Source of the DNA: Cytophagaceae bacterium ABcell3
GTDB lineage: Bacteria; Bacteroidota; Bacteroidia; Cytophagales; Cytophagaceae
NCBI GenBank assembly: GCA_030913385.1
Contig: CP133159.1
Span: 1,386,584-1,450,583, forward strand
Direction: 5' to 3'
DNA length: 64,000 nt
Shown here: positions 28,038-36,167 of the stretch, piece after piece
Layout: every line of letters starts with the position of its first letter
Position numbering within the stretch: the first letter of the stretch is position 1
Translations under genes and position numbers: made by a program
Notes under the pieces: generated by a model
Databases searched by the model: none
Told to the model about the DNA's origin: nothing
What the model saw: the letters and a program-made list of their open reading frames with translations, nothing else

Positions 28038-28062
28038 GCTAAACTTTTTTTAGCTTTATGCT

Positions 28063-28127
28063 GCCCTTTCGTGATTATGCTATACAAGGTTTAATTGTAT
28101 AGCATAATTACCAAAGGGCTTTTTTTT
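28063..28127 (+). terminator. strong intrinsic terminator with 25-bp stem
   Basis: Arms 28063-28087 and 28095-28119 pair over 25 positions with one mismatch and one G-T wobble around a 7-base loop, followed by eight T. It ends the isomerase-MoxR operon. The stem is unusually long for a terminator. Confidence 0.88.
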
Positions 28128-28342
28128 GAATAGAATGTAAAACCTTGAATATGCATTAGAACTTGCAATTAGGTAGCGTTGCTATGCTTTACGGCCCCAA
28201 AGTGTTGACTTATTATTGTTTTGCTCTCCTATTGTGTACTATTGTTGCCAAAAATTGTGTACATGTTATTACCACTTTAACTTCCTGTCATACCTTTTTG
28301 TGAAATTTACGTATAGATACAGGATGTCTAAGTTGATCAATT
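28128..28342. other. intergenic region with repeat copy E
   Basis: No gene is supported in this stretch. It contains one copy of the dispersed palindromic repeat family (28175-28226), with the module GCTATGCTTTACGG then CCCCAAAGTGTTGA and a TTTTGCTC end that also occurs near 29190. No clear promoter for the following gene is seen. Confidence 0.5.
28175..28226 (+). repeat. dispersed intergenic palindromic repeat, copy E
   Basis: This copy shares the block GCTATGCTTT.CG.C.CCAAAGTGT with the copy near 36793 and the block TTATTATTGTTTTGCTC with the right arm of the copy at 29139. It has no obvious left arm, so it looks truncated. Confidence 0.55.
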
Positions 28343-28990
28343 ATGAAAATCTTTACATTTACGGTTGTGTTTTTACTGTCGGTTTCTTTAGGTTTTTCAC
28401 AAAACAAAGATTTTAAAACCCTTAGAAAGCAATTAAGAAAAGTTAAGACGCTTAAAGATGCTGATAGTTTCATTCAAGAAAATGCTGCTTACTTTGGAGA
28501 AGTTATAACATTGCACGCACGCCATGATACAAGTGCTCTAGCTAACTTTTTATTGAACAGTAAGAAAGGAAGCTTTTGGGTTGACGATACGTCAGATGTG
28601 CATGTAAACTATATGTTTAAAGTGTTGTCAACTGACGTTCAGCCAGCCTTTAGGGTGAGCTATATATTTATAGATGGGAAAGATTATTCTACCTCTGAAA
28701 TAGATAGTATAAGAAAAATCATTTTAGATAGAAATAAAGAAGGAGAGCCTTTTGAGCAATTGGCTAGTTTGTTTTCTATGGATAGGAATGCCCAAAAGGG
28801 AGGGGACTTGGGTTGGTTTGATGAGAAACAAATGGTCAATGCATTTTCTGAAGCTGTTAAATCGCATGAGCGAGGAGCTGTTTTTACGGTAGATGTTCCT
28901 GAGAGAGAGTGGTTTTATGTTATTAAAAATACGCATGACCCTGTTATGTACCAAACAGCCCGCGTGTTAATACTTAAAGAAGCAAAATAG
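28343..28990 (+). CDS. exported parvulin-like peptidyl-prolyl isomerase
   Basis: A 215-residue protein with signal peptide (MKIFTFTVVFLLSVSLGFSQ). Residues 100-200 form a parvulin-like domain, recognised from FEQLASLFSMDRNAQKGGDL followed by GWF and a terminal YVIKN. The conserved SxD...GGDLGWF core of the family is present. It is a fourth isomerase-type gene within 7 kb but lies after a strong terminator, so it is transcribed separately. The N-terminal 80 residues are not assigned. Confidence 0.8.
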   Translation: MKIFTFTVVFLLSVSLGFSQNKDFKTLRKQLRKVKTLKDADSFIQENAAYFGEVITLHARHDTSALANFLLNSKKGSFWVDDTSDVHVNYMFKVLSTDVQPAFRVSYIFIDGKDYSTSEIDSIRKIILDRNKEGEPFEQLASLFSMDRNAQKGGDLGWFDEKQMVNAFSEAVKSHERGAVFTVDVPEREWFYVIKNTHDPVMYQTARVLILKEAK

Positions 28991-29138
28991 GAGCCTGTTA
29001 TGAGTTATTTTATACAGCTTCTACTGCATACTCGTTTAGCTTGAGTTAGCGTTTGTTGTACATTTTTTCATTGCTCGGGGGAACTGTTCTGGGCTAAATT
29101 TCATTAATTCAGAAATGCAATAGAGTTTTCTATTACGT

Positions 29139-29194
29139 AGCAAAACAACTTCAAATCAATCCTGCGCCCACATTGATTTATTGCTATTTTGCTC
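29139..29194 (+). repeat. dispersed intergenic palindromic repeat, copy B
   Basis: Two 22-base arms (starting AGCAAAACAAC at 29139 and ending GCTATTTTGCT at 29194) match as inverted repeats at 17 of 22 positions, with a perfect inner AAATCAAT/ATTGATTT and an 11-base loop. The left arm preceded by TTACGT recurs at 36732 and the right arm recurs near 28219 and 33354. No coding capacity is seen. Confidence 0.65.
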
Positions 29195-29255
29195 CTCATG
29201 ACAAAACCTATCGCATATTTCAGGTTAAAGTTGATATAGTCTCAGGAGAAAAAGA

Positions 29256-30974
29256 GTGAAAATAAAGCATATGATTCTTCCTAAATCCTTTATAAAGGTT
29301 CTGTTTTTAACAGTACTTGTTTTGTCTTTTAGATCGGTATCTGCTCAAACTATCCGGTCTACTATTACTGGTGAAGTAGATCCCGAAGGGAAATATTTAT
29401 TTTATATTCATGATTTTTCTGCCCAATCCAACGGAATGGTAGATATAGACCTGTATGATGAAATATTAAGAAAAATCTGTAATAGCGGTTTTCATGTTAT
29501 AAGTGAAAACAGAAAGTTTAAGTATGAGTCAGATAGGTATGCGAAGAATGTCGGTGAACAGATTAAGGTTTTATTGAAAGAGGGAGTGCCTGCTGAAAAT
29601 ATCACTGTTACCGGTGTAGGAAAAGGTGTTGAGGTTGCCATGGATGTTGCTCACCTTCTTCGAAAAGATGTTATAAACTATACCTTGGTTAGCTTTGGTG
29701 ATAATTGGGCTAACATAATTAGTGAAGACACCAAGCGCTTGAGCGGAAATGTTTTATGGGTGAATGCTGCACCTAAATCTAATGCAATAGACTCTTTGGG
29801 TTTCTCCCATACGAACAAAAACCTCCAAGCTTTTGAAATCCTTTCTGTTCCAAGTGTACAAAAACTTAGTGAACTTTATAAAAACACCGAAAGCTGGATT
29901 GTTCCTGTTGTTAATTGGGCAAATGATCGAATGGTTTACTTAGGGTCGCTTTCTGATAAATTCTTTTCAATTAACCCATTTATTGATGAACAGGTAGAGA
30001 AAATTTTTTCAAGCCTATCCGATACCCAACGGGTAGGGCAGATGATCATTACTTCTGCCGGTGAGTTGGGAAAGCCTGACCATGTGGTAAAAGACTTGGT
30101 TGAGAAACAGCTTGTGGGCGGTGTTACTTTCATGAAGAACAGTAAGCTGAAACATGTACGCCTAGCTAAGGAATTAAACCAAATTACCGAGTCCTCTGGC
30201 GGTGTTCCTTTAATGCTATCAATGGATGCAGAACCTGAGCTTCTTAGTATGCGTGTTACAGGTATTGCAAAGCTTCCTTCGGCTTTTTCTTTTAGAACGG
30301 ACTCTGTGTGCTTAAATGTCGTAGATTTAATTAACAGGGAGCTAAAAGAAATTGGGGTACATCAAAACTTTGCTCCGGTTGCAGATCTTTCTGCCAATAA
30401 TAAAGTGATCAAAACGAGGAGTTTCTGTAGTGATGCCGATTTGGTGTGTAGCCTATCTGAAACCTTTATCGGTAGGACACAATCTGATGGCATATTGGCT
30501 ACTGTAAAACATTTTCCTGGACATGGTTTAGTTGAAGGCGATACGCATGAGCAATCTGTTTTTATTGATGGTGACCTACAGGAGCTAGATGTTTTTCGTA
30601 ACCTAATTCAAGGTGATGTACTTTCTGTTATGGTGGGACATTTGACTATAAGGAACAATGAGCAATACGATACTGAAGGACTTCCTGCTAGCTGTTCTCC
30701 TAAAATTGTCAATGGGCTCCTGAAGGATGAGCTAGGGTATAAAGGGCTAGTAGTAACAGATGCCCTCAATATTATGAAAGCTGTGAACACCATTGAAAAT
30801 GCACCTTTATTGGCCTCTAAAGCCGGAAATGATCTCTTGCTTATGCCAATAAGTGAGGTGAAAACGATCAAAAGTATTTTGAACGAAATGGAGAAAGATA
30901 TGGAGTACAAAGATCAAGTTTATGAATCAGTGAAAAAAGTACTTAGGATGAAGGTTGCCCTGGGGCTTATGTAG
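29256..30974 (+). CDS. exported GH3 (NagZ-like) glycosidase fused to a degenerate alpha/beta-hydrolase domain
   Basis: A 572-residue protein with signal peptide. Residues about 35-200 resemble a bacterial alpha/beta-hydrolase (GKYLFYIHD; ITVTGVGKGVEVAM), but the nucleophile serine of the GxSxG elbow is Gly122. Residues about 240-572 are a glycoside hydrolase family 3 domain with KHFPGHG (418-424), the following D-T-H dyad and candidate nucleophile Asp502 in VVTDALNIM, as in beta-N-acetylglucosaminidases of the NagZ group that recycle peptidoglycan or trim chitin-type sugars. The GTG start at 29256 is supported by CAGGAG upstream. The exact sugar substrate is not known. Confidence 0.85.
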   Translation: MKIKHMILPKSFIKVLFLTVLVLSFRSVSAQTIRSTITGEVDPEGKYLFYIHDFSAQSNGMVDIDLYDEILRKICNSGFHVISENRKFKYESDRYAKNVGEQIKVLLKEGVPAENITVTGVGKGVEVAMDVAHLLRKDVINYTLVSFGDNWANIISEDTKRLSGNVLWVNAAPKSNAIDSLGFSHTNKNLQAFEILSVPSVQKLSELYKNTESWIVPVVNWANDRMVYLGSLSDKFFSINPFIDEQVEKIFSSLSDTQRVGQMIITSAGELGKPDHVVKDLVEKQLVGGVTFMKNSKLKHVRLAKELNQITESSGGVPLMLSMDAEPELLSMRVTGIAKLPSAFSFRTDSVCLNVVDLINRELKEIGVHQNFAPVADLSANNKVIKTRSFCSDADLVCSLSETFIGRTQSDGILATVKHFPGHGLVEGDTHEQSVFIDGDLQELDVFRNLIQGDVLSVMVGHLTIRNNEQYDTEGLPASCSPKIVNGLLKDELGYKGLVVTDALNIMKAVNTIENAPLLASKAGNDLLLMPISEVKTIKSILNEMEKDMEYKDQVYESVKKVLRMKVALGLM

Positions 30975-31347
30975 GACGCACTGAAAAACGCCCAAAATAC
31001 TGATCTATTGATATTTGTATAAAAATTAGGAGGTATAGGTGCAAGGGTTTTCCGGTTATTTCTTATTTTTCCGTGCACATTAAAGTAACAAGCTTTTAAC
31101 CCAATACTTTTTTGGGCTAGCCACAAGCGCACAATCTACTTTATGGCCTTACATTCGAAGTATTCCAATACGTCTTCATGCAAGGCCATGCGTATCTTGC
31201 ACACTTGTGACTTTTTCAGCAGGCCCTATGTAGAGCGTGCTGTAAAAACGCCCAGAATACTGATTTTTTATGATAAAATGTAAGCCTATGCGTAGCCATA
31301 ATAGCTGCGCATAGGCTTGTGACTTTTTTTAGGAGGACTTATGTAAG
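30968..31347. repeat. block of related short repeats and hairpins
   Basis: This stretch of about 380 bases has no gene. Two related units, 30968-31012 and 31227-31272, share TATGTAG, then AAAACGCCC, then AATACTGAT. A third partial TATGTAAGCCTAT motif lies near 31340. Between them is an imperfect palindrome (31142-31188, ends ATGGCCTT/AAGGCCAT). The first unit starts inside the last codons of the upstream glycosidase gene. Confidence 0.6.
31282..31330 (+). terminator. hairpin with T run, likely terminator
   Basis: Arms 31282-31296 and 31304-31318 (ends AAGCCTATGCG/CGCATAGGCTT) form a 15-bp stem with one wobble pair and a 7-base loop; a run of seven T follows at 31324. It would stop transcription from the plus-strand glycosidase gene before the convergent ABC gene. 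Confidence 0.6.
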
Positions 31348-31356
31348 CCTATATTT

Positions 31357-32385
31357 TTACTGTTCAATAATATGAACTTTTGTTAAATCAATCGCTACCG
31401 TTACAGACGATTGTTCCGGGTGTGGCTGCTTGGATAAAACTTTGACTATTTGGCCGTCGATCAAAATTTCTATTTCCCAAAAACTTCCGGTATAATAACT
31501 CCCGACCACTGTGCCTAAAGGCATATCCTTCTTAGGTTCCTCGTCAATAGATAAATCAGACTTACTAAAGCAAACTTTCGCCATGTTAGAGGTTTGGGCA
31601 TACCGCGGTTCAATAGCGGCTTCGGGGAATATTTTCTTGAAATCTGACATCTGAAGAATATTGGTTTTGCCAAATAAATACGCAATGTATTCATTGTTCG
31701 GCCGCTCATAGATTTGGCTAGGGGTGTCAAACTGTTGCACTTCACCTTCTTTCATGACAGCAATTTTATCTGATAGGGACAATGCATCTTGAATGTCGTG
31801 CGTGACAAAAATAATAGCAATACCTTCTTTTTTTGCTGTTCTGATAACTTCTTTTTTTATGTCGTCTTTCAGCATGATGTCCATGCTGCTGAAAGGCTCA
31901 TCCAATAAGAGTAGGGGGGATTTTGCAGCTATGGCTTTAGCTAAAGCTGCTCTTTGTTGTTGTCCTCCAGAAAGCTCCATGGGAATTTTTCGCTCCAGTC
32001 CCTCGAGCTTTAAAAGTTGCACTAGACTAGAAAGGCGTTCAGATTGCTTTGTTTTGCTCAGCAGGCGTAAGTCATAGAGTATGTTTTCTTGAATGGTATG
32101 ACGAGGGAAAAGGTTTAAGTCCTGCTCTACAATTTTCATTTGTGGGTGCCCCGGTACCAAATTTTCCGACGGCCCTGTTACTTTAGTATCCTGAAAAAAT
32201 ATTTCTCCTGAATCAGCATCTTCAAGTCCGTAGATAAGCTTTAAGAGCGTGGTTTTCCCAGAACCATTCTCTCCTACAATGGCGATGATCTCATTTGGGT
32301 CAACTTGCAAAGAAACTTGATTGACAGAGTTGACTTTTCTTCCGGGATATCTTTTAGATACGTTACTGACCTGCAGGAGTGGCAT
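31357..32385 (-). CDS. ABC transporter ATP-binding protein (PotA/FbpC-like)
   Basis: A 342-residue ATPase subunit. It has Walker A GENGSGKTT, a Q loop (KIVEQDLNLFPR), signature LSGGQQQRAALA, Walker B LLLLDEPFSSMD and H loop VTHD. The C-terminal 110 residues resemble a TOBE-type regulatory domain as in spermidine, iron and molybdate importers. No permease or binding-protein gene is adjacent, so its partners and substrate are unknown. A candidate -7 element TATATTTG lies at 32393-32400 on the minus strand, just upstream of the ATG. Confidence 0.88.
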   Translation of the reverse strand: MPLLQVSNVSKRYPGRKVNSVNQVSLQVDPNEIIAIVGENGSGKTTLLKLIYGLEDADSGEIFFQDTKVTGPSENLVPGHPQMKIVEQDLNLFPRHTIQENILYDLRLLSKTKQSERLSSLVQLLKLEGLERKIPMELSGGQQQRAALAKAIAAKSPLLLLDEPFSSMDIMLKDDIKKEVIRTAKKEGIAIIFVTHDIQDALSLSDKIAVMKEGEVQQFDTPSQIYERPNNEYIAYLFGKTNILQMSDFKKIFPEAAIEPRYAQTSNMAKVCFSKSDLSIDEEPKKDMPLGTVVGSYYTGSFWEIEILIDGQIVKVLSKQPHPEQSSVTVAIDLTKVHIIEQ

Positions 32386-32599
32386 AATTCTTCAAATATA
32401 CATATAAGATATTAAAAGAAGGTGGTAAGGATAAAGTTTAGGGTTTTGCCTCAGATTAACAAGTGGCTGTGAGCATAAAGGTTTTACCTAAAGGCCGCAA
32501 GAGCCACTTCAAAAATCACTATGTGTTATAGCCTTTTCGAAAGTGCTTAAAAGTTGCTTATTGTTGTTTTCTAAACTGATCGCCAATGGCAAAAAACAA

Positions 32600-33169
32600 C
32601 TAGCTGCTTTCGGTTTTCCTGTCCACCTCCTCGATACACTCATCAACTGTTTTGACGGCTCTATGATAAAGTTCTTGGTTGCCTTTGGTAATGCTCTCCA
32701 AAAGTTGTTTGTTTTCTCTGAGAAAGGTTCTGGCAAAGTCTAGGTCGTTTTTTGTAATGTCCAAACTATTATCTATAGCATCTGCATATTTAATGGTCTG
32801 TGCCTCTGGGCTTGTTTTGCTTAACCTTTCTGCTTCTTGGAATTTTCTTTTTTTACGGTTGAGCTTTGGGTAATCTTCTTTTACAAAAATATCCGTAAGC
32901 TCTACTGTTAGAAAAAGGGTTTTTTCTGCATCCTCTTTGCTCATAACCAAGTGGAGATATTTGCTTAGCTCTTCTGCTGTTACAGGGGTATCCTCCAGAA
33001 CATCGTGCAATAGTGCTGCTGCTAAAACTGGCAGTTCATCGGTGTATTCTCTGCAGATGTTCATAACCCGGACTGGATGGACTATATACCTTTCGCCGGT
33101 ATATTTCCTTTTTTGGTCTCCGTGTGCTCTATCTGCATATGATCTTATTTTTTCTAGAATATCTTCCAT
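32600..33169 (-). CDS. HD-domain (p)ppGpp hydrolase-like protein
   Basis: A 189-residue single-domain HD phosphohydrolase. Motifs are HPVRVMNI (His), LLHDVLEDTPV (His-Asp and ED) and IKYADAIDN (Asp), the layout of the hydrolase half of SpoT and of Mesh1-like small alarmone hydrolases. No synthetase domain is present. The ATG at 33169 is preferred to a TTG two codons upstream. Substrate is inferred, since HD proteins of this type can act on other nucleotides. It is separated from the ABC gene by 214 bases that hold no gene. Confidence 0.82.
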   Translation of the reverse strand: MEDILEKIRSYADRAHGDQKRKYTGERYIVHPVRVMNICREYTDELPVLAAALLHDVLEDTPVTAEELSKYLHLVMSKEDAEKTLFLTVELTDIFVKEDYPKLNRKKRKFQEAERLSKTSPEAQTIKYADAIDNSLDITKNDLDFARTFLRENKQLLESITKGNQELYHRAVKTVDECIEEVDRKTESS

Positions 33170-33480
33170 AATCAATTAGCTCTTTAACTTAAAACTGTTT
33201 TTGTGTACTAAATGGTTTATTGCTTTCATCTCCTGTTCCTGATTTTTTTAACCTGGATTAAGCATTAGATCTCGTTATGAGGGGCAAAAGATCAAAAAAT
33301 AAGCGTATTTGGTTTGCAAAGCATAGATCCGAATAAAGCGTCTGATTTGAATTTATTTTGCCACGAAATAGAAAGTCTTAATACATATTTCAGGTTTAAC
33401 CCTAATTCATTGCTAACTTTAGCTAAATTCTTTAGGGAGAATTTCTTTATTCAATAAGTAAAACAAAACCTCAGATTATA
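33170..33480. other. intergenic region with repeat copy C
   Basis: About 310 bases between divergent genes with no supportable coding sequence. A copy of the dispersed repeat family lies at about 33306-33400. No exact TTG-N19-TAnnTTTG promoter was found on either strand. Confidence 0.5.
33306..33400 (+). repeat. dispersed intergenic palindromic repeat, copy C
   Basis: It contains TTTGGTTTGCAAAGCATAG, which is the reverse complement of the CTATGCTTTGCGACACCAAA-type module at 36793. It also contains TGATTTGAATTTATTTTGCC followed 20 bases later by CATATTTCAGGTTTAAC, which is laid out as in the sequence at 29175-29227. Confidence 0.5.
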
Positions 33481-33798
33481 TTGACAGCCATAAAAAAATT
33501 AAACCAGCAAGAATACAAGGATTTACTATCTCAGCCAGTACACCTGACAGATGACTATAAGCCATCCATGCAGGAAGACGATGTGGCGGTGTATGTAGAA
33601 GATGCGTTAAAGGCGGAAGGGATTAGCCAACCCAAAGAAGCCTTAAAAGCAGGTGCCGTGTACCGTAGCCATGACAATTCTTTAGAACAAGTAATGTATA
33701 ATTATGGTGTCAGGGATACCTTTCTTGTAGTGATTTGTGATTTGGCTAAAGGTAGTATATTAGGGTATTTTGTGCTGGATTTCAATGAAGCATTGTAA
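33481..33798 (+). CDS. small conserved-looking cytoplasmic protein of unknown function
   Basis: A 105-residue protein that I do not recognise. It has no signal or membrane segment, an acidic centre and a hydrophobic C-terminal beta segment (DTFLVVICD, GSILGYFVLD). The start is uncertain: TTG 33481 is the only initiation codon before the well-formed reading frame, and no Shine-Dalgarno sequence precedes it. It is followed by a good terminator, which supports it as a real gene. Confidence 0.6.
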   Translation: MTAIKKLNQQEYKDLLSQPVHLTDDYKPSMQEDDVAVYVEDALKAEGISQPKEALKAGAVYRSHDNSLEQVMYNYGVRDTFLVVICDLAKGSILGYFVLDFNEAL

Positions 33799-33817
33799 GT
33801 ATAACCTGAAGTAACGC

Positions 33818-33865
33818 CCAAGGTTACTTACAAGCTAGCGCAAGTAAATAACCTTGGTATTTTTT
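33818..33865 (+). terminator. intrinsic terminator between convergent genes
   Basis: Arms CCAAGGTTACTTAC (33818-33831) and the matching region ending TAACCTTGG (33857) form a stem of about 13 pairs, followed by TATTTTTT. It serves the plus-strand small gene; the minus side has no T run. Confidence 0.8.
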
Positions 33866-33866
33866 A

Positions 33867-35705
33867 TCATGAAGCTTTTGAAACAGCTTTGCCTGTTATT
33901 GAAGGGTAGCTAACATGAATTTCGTTTGACTTAGACTGTGCGGCAGCTTTCTTCTTGAAAGTAGATTTTAATGCAAGTGTCAGGACGAAAGAAGGTACGG
34001 CTAGTGCTGTAAAAATGGCTACCCTGTTTTTCCAGCCTGGAATAATAGTGCCTTTGCCTTTATACATCCTTTTTATGGCTCTTTGGGCAACTGCTTCTGG
34101 TGACATAACAAATAGCTTTGCTTTCCACCCTAACTCTTCGTTTTTCTTAACCATAGCGGCATTTGAATTGGTTGGGCCTGGGCAAAGGCAGCTTACACTT
34201 ATGTTATAAGGCTCTAATTCTGTTCTCAATGATTTTGAGAATGAGTATACAAAGCTTTTAGAAGCTGAGTAAACGCATTTAAAAGGTACAGGCATTAATG
34301 ATGCAGTACTGCCTACATTTAAAATATAGGCCTTGTCATTCTTCTTTAGTTCCGGGATAAATAGCCTTGTTAGGGTGACCAGTGAGTGCACATTTAGCTG
34401 CATCATATTTTGAATGTCGTCAACAGTTGATTGCTCAAATGAACAGTTGTTTCCAAAACCAGCATTGTTCACTAAGGTGTCTATGCTATAATTGTTTTTT
34501 AGGCACCACTCATAAAGACATTTTGGGGCGTTTGTGTCGGTCAGGTCGGCTTCGAAGTAATCAACTTTTACTCCGTATTTTTTTCTTAGTTGTCCGGCTA
34601 CTTCTGGTAATCCAGTGTCTGGTAAGGCAGACAATAACAGATTTTGGTTTCTTTCTGCAAGTTCGTTGGCCATAGCTTTACCTATTCCAGAGCTTGCTCC
34701 TGTAATCAATGTATATGGTTTTTTCTTATTATCGTCCAGTCCTTCAACAGTTTTTCTGACGCCCTCTTTTAATGAGGTAATGGTGTACCCTAGGTGTCTT
34801 TCTGCTTTGTTGCTCGACACACTCCAATGGTACAGGTATTTTTTTACCCATTTTGGTGTGATGAGGGGCTTTGTTTTGGTTATTTTTGCCCAGACTACCA
34901 TTAGGCCAGATATACCCATCATTACTGAGACGGGTACTTTAAATAGTTTCTTGTTAACGCCTGTTACCTCTCTGATGGTATCAAAAAGCTGTTTGTATGA
35001 TGCGTTTTCTCCTCCTAATAAATAACGTTCTCCGTTTTTCCCCTTTTTTAAGGCAAGTATGTGACCCATAACCACGTCGCCTACATAAACATAGTTCCCT
35101 ACTTTTTTGCCATCACCTGGAAGTATTCTCCATTTGCCGTTTCTATATAAATTTATAAGTTTGGTAACAGCATTGCTTTCACTAAGTTCTCCAGGCCCAT
35201 ATACCCTAGGAGGGTTTACGGTCACTACATGGATTTTGTCTTTATAAGAATTGACCAGGGTTTCAGCTTCTGCTTTCGTGGACTCGTATTCATTAAAATA
35301 TGGCGCAATTCGCTTGCTGTCTTCACTAACCGGCTCACTTGCAGAAGGAGATGGCCCCATAACCCCTGCCGTAGAGGTAAACACAAACTTTTTAACTTGG
35401 GCGTCTATGGCCGCTTCTATTATATTCTTGGTTCCGACAATGTTTATTTTTTGGTAGGAGCCAGGCTCTGGACATACACTGGCACATGCCGCTAAATGAA
35501 AAACAGCATCACACCCTTCCATAGCTAACTTTATCACATCTTTGGTGAAAAGATCTCCTTTGAAAAGGCAAATGTTAGGATGGTGCAGTTTCTGTGCTTT
35601 TTTCTGAGAACGTATTAAAGCATGGACTGTGTGACCTTCATTTGCTAGTTTTTGAGCAAGGATTTCTCCAATATACCCTGTAGCACCTGTTATGAAAATT
35701 TTCAT
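33867..35705 (-). CDS. fusion of an extended SDR (epimerase/dehydratase) and a classical SDR dehydrogenase
   Basis: A 612-residue protein with two complete Rossmann enzymes. The N-terminal half is an extended SDR with GATGYIG (7-13) and catalytic YESTK, like 3-beta-hydroxysteroid dehydrogenase or dihydroflavonol reductase relatives. The C-terminal half is a classical SDR with TGASSGIG (335-342), NNAG, catalytic serine in LNVGSTAS and YSASK. A hydrophobic segment near residue 575 (FTALAVPSFVLTLAL) suggests membrane association. Both active sites look intact, so the protein could carry out two consecutive redox steps on a lipid-like substrate; the substrate is not known. Confidence 0.85.
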   Translation of the reverse strand: MKIFITGATGYIGEILAQKLANEGHTVHALIRSQKKAQKLHHPNICLFKGDLFTKDVIKLAMEGCDAVFHLAACASVCPEPGSYQKINIVGTKNIIEAAIDAQVKKFVFTSTAGVMGPSPSASEPVSEDSKRIAPYFNEYESTKAEAETLVNSYKDKIHVVTVNPPRVYGPGELSESNAVTKLINLYRNGKWRILPGDGKKVGNYVYVGDVVMGHILALKKGKNGERYLLGGENASYKQLFDTIREVTGVNKKLFKVPVSVMMGISGLMVVWAKITKTKPLITPKWVKKYLYHWSVSSNKAERHLGYTITSLKEGVRKTVEGLDDNKKKPYTLITGASSGIGKAMANELAERNQNLLLSALPDTGLPEVAGQLRKKYGVKVDYFEADLTDTNAPKCLYEWCLKNNYSIDTLVNNAGFGNNCSFEQSTVDDIQNMMQLNVHSLVTLTRLFIPELKKNDKAYILNVGSTASLMPVPFKCVYSASKSFVYSFSKSLRTELEPYNISVSCLCPGPTNSNAAMVKKNEELGWKAKLFVMSPEAVAQRAIKRMYKGKGTIIPGWKNRVAIFTALAVPSFVLTLALKSTFKKKAAAQSKSNEIHVSYPSITGKAVSKAS

Positions 35706-36167
35706 GGTATTGATAAGGTTGTAAAAAATGATTTTGACTGTGACCAGACTATTTAATAACTTTTTTTAAGCGATAGTGTTTAAAGGTGTTTTTTTAGATT
35801 GCCTTCTGTGGGGCGTTGTACGACGAGTGTCTTAAATATTGGCATATGTGCAAAGTAATAGGTAATTATCGTATTTTGAATTTACTGTGACGTAAAGGAA
35901 ACCTTACTTGATGTTTCCAGTTTTATATCTTGTATATTTTTTTGGTTTGTATTTTTGCGTAGCAATGAGATGGTTATAAAAAAATACTTAGAATTTTACA
36001 TAAATTGTATTAATTTAGTTTTCAATAAATTAAATGAGTTTATGTGTTTTCTATATCACATAAAAAACTATTGAGCGCTGCTAAAAGCAGCTTGTTTCTA
36101 ATTTCAGGAATTATGTGCTTTATGTCAAGTGTTCAGCAGTTTTAATCATTTTTAATTATTTTATACA
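35706..36167. other. AT-rich intergenic region
   Basis: About 460 bases between divergent genes with no supportable coding sequence. A candidate -7 element TATTTTTG lies at 35950-35957 (TTG 17 bases upstream), about 210 bases before the lipoprotein gene. A small hairpin (GCTGCT/AGCAGC, 36077-36091) is present downstream of it. Confidence 0.4.

Noticed and set aside
28216-28416. Small plus-strand frame of 66 codons upstream of the parvulin-like gene.
   Set aside because: It overlaps the signal peptide of the real gene in another frame and has no start signal.
30968-31347. CRISPR array.
   Set aside because: Only two or three diverged units with unequal spacing of about 260 and 110 bases, and no cas genes.
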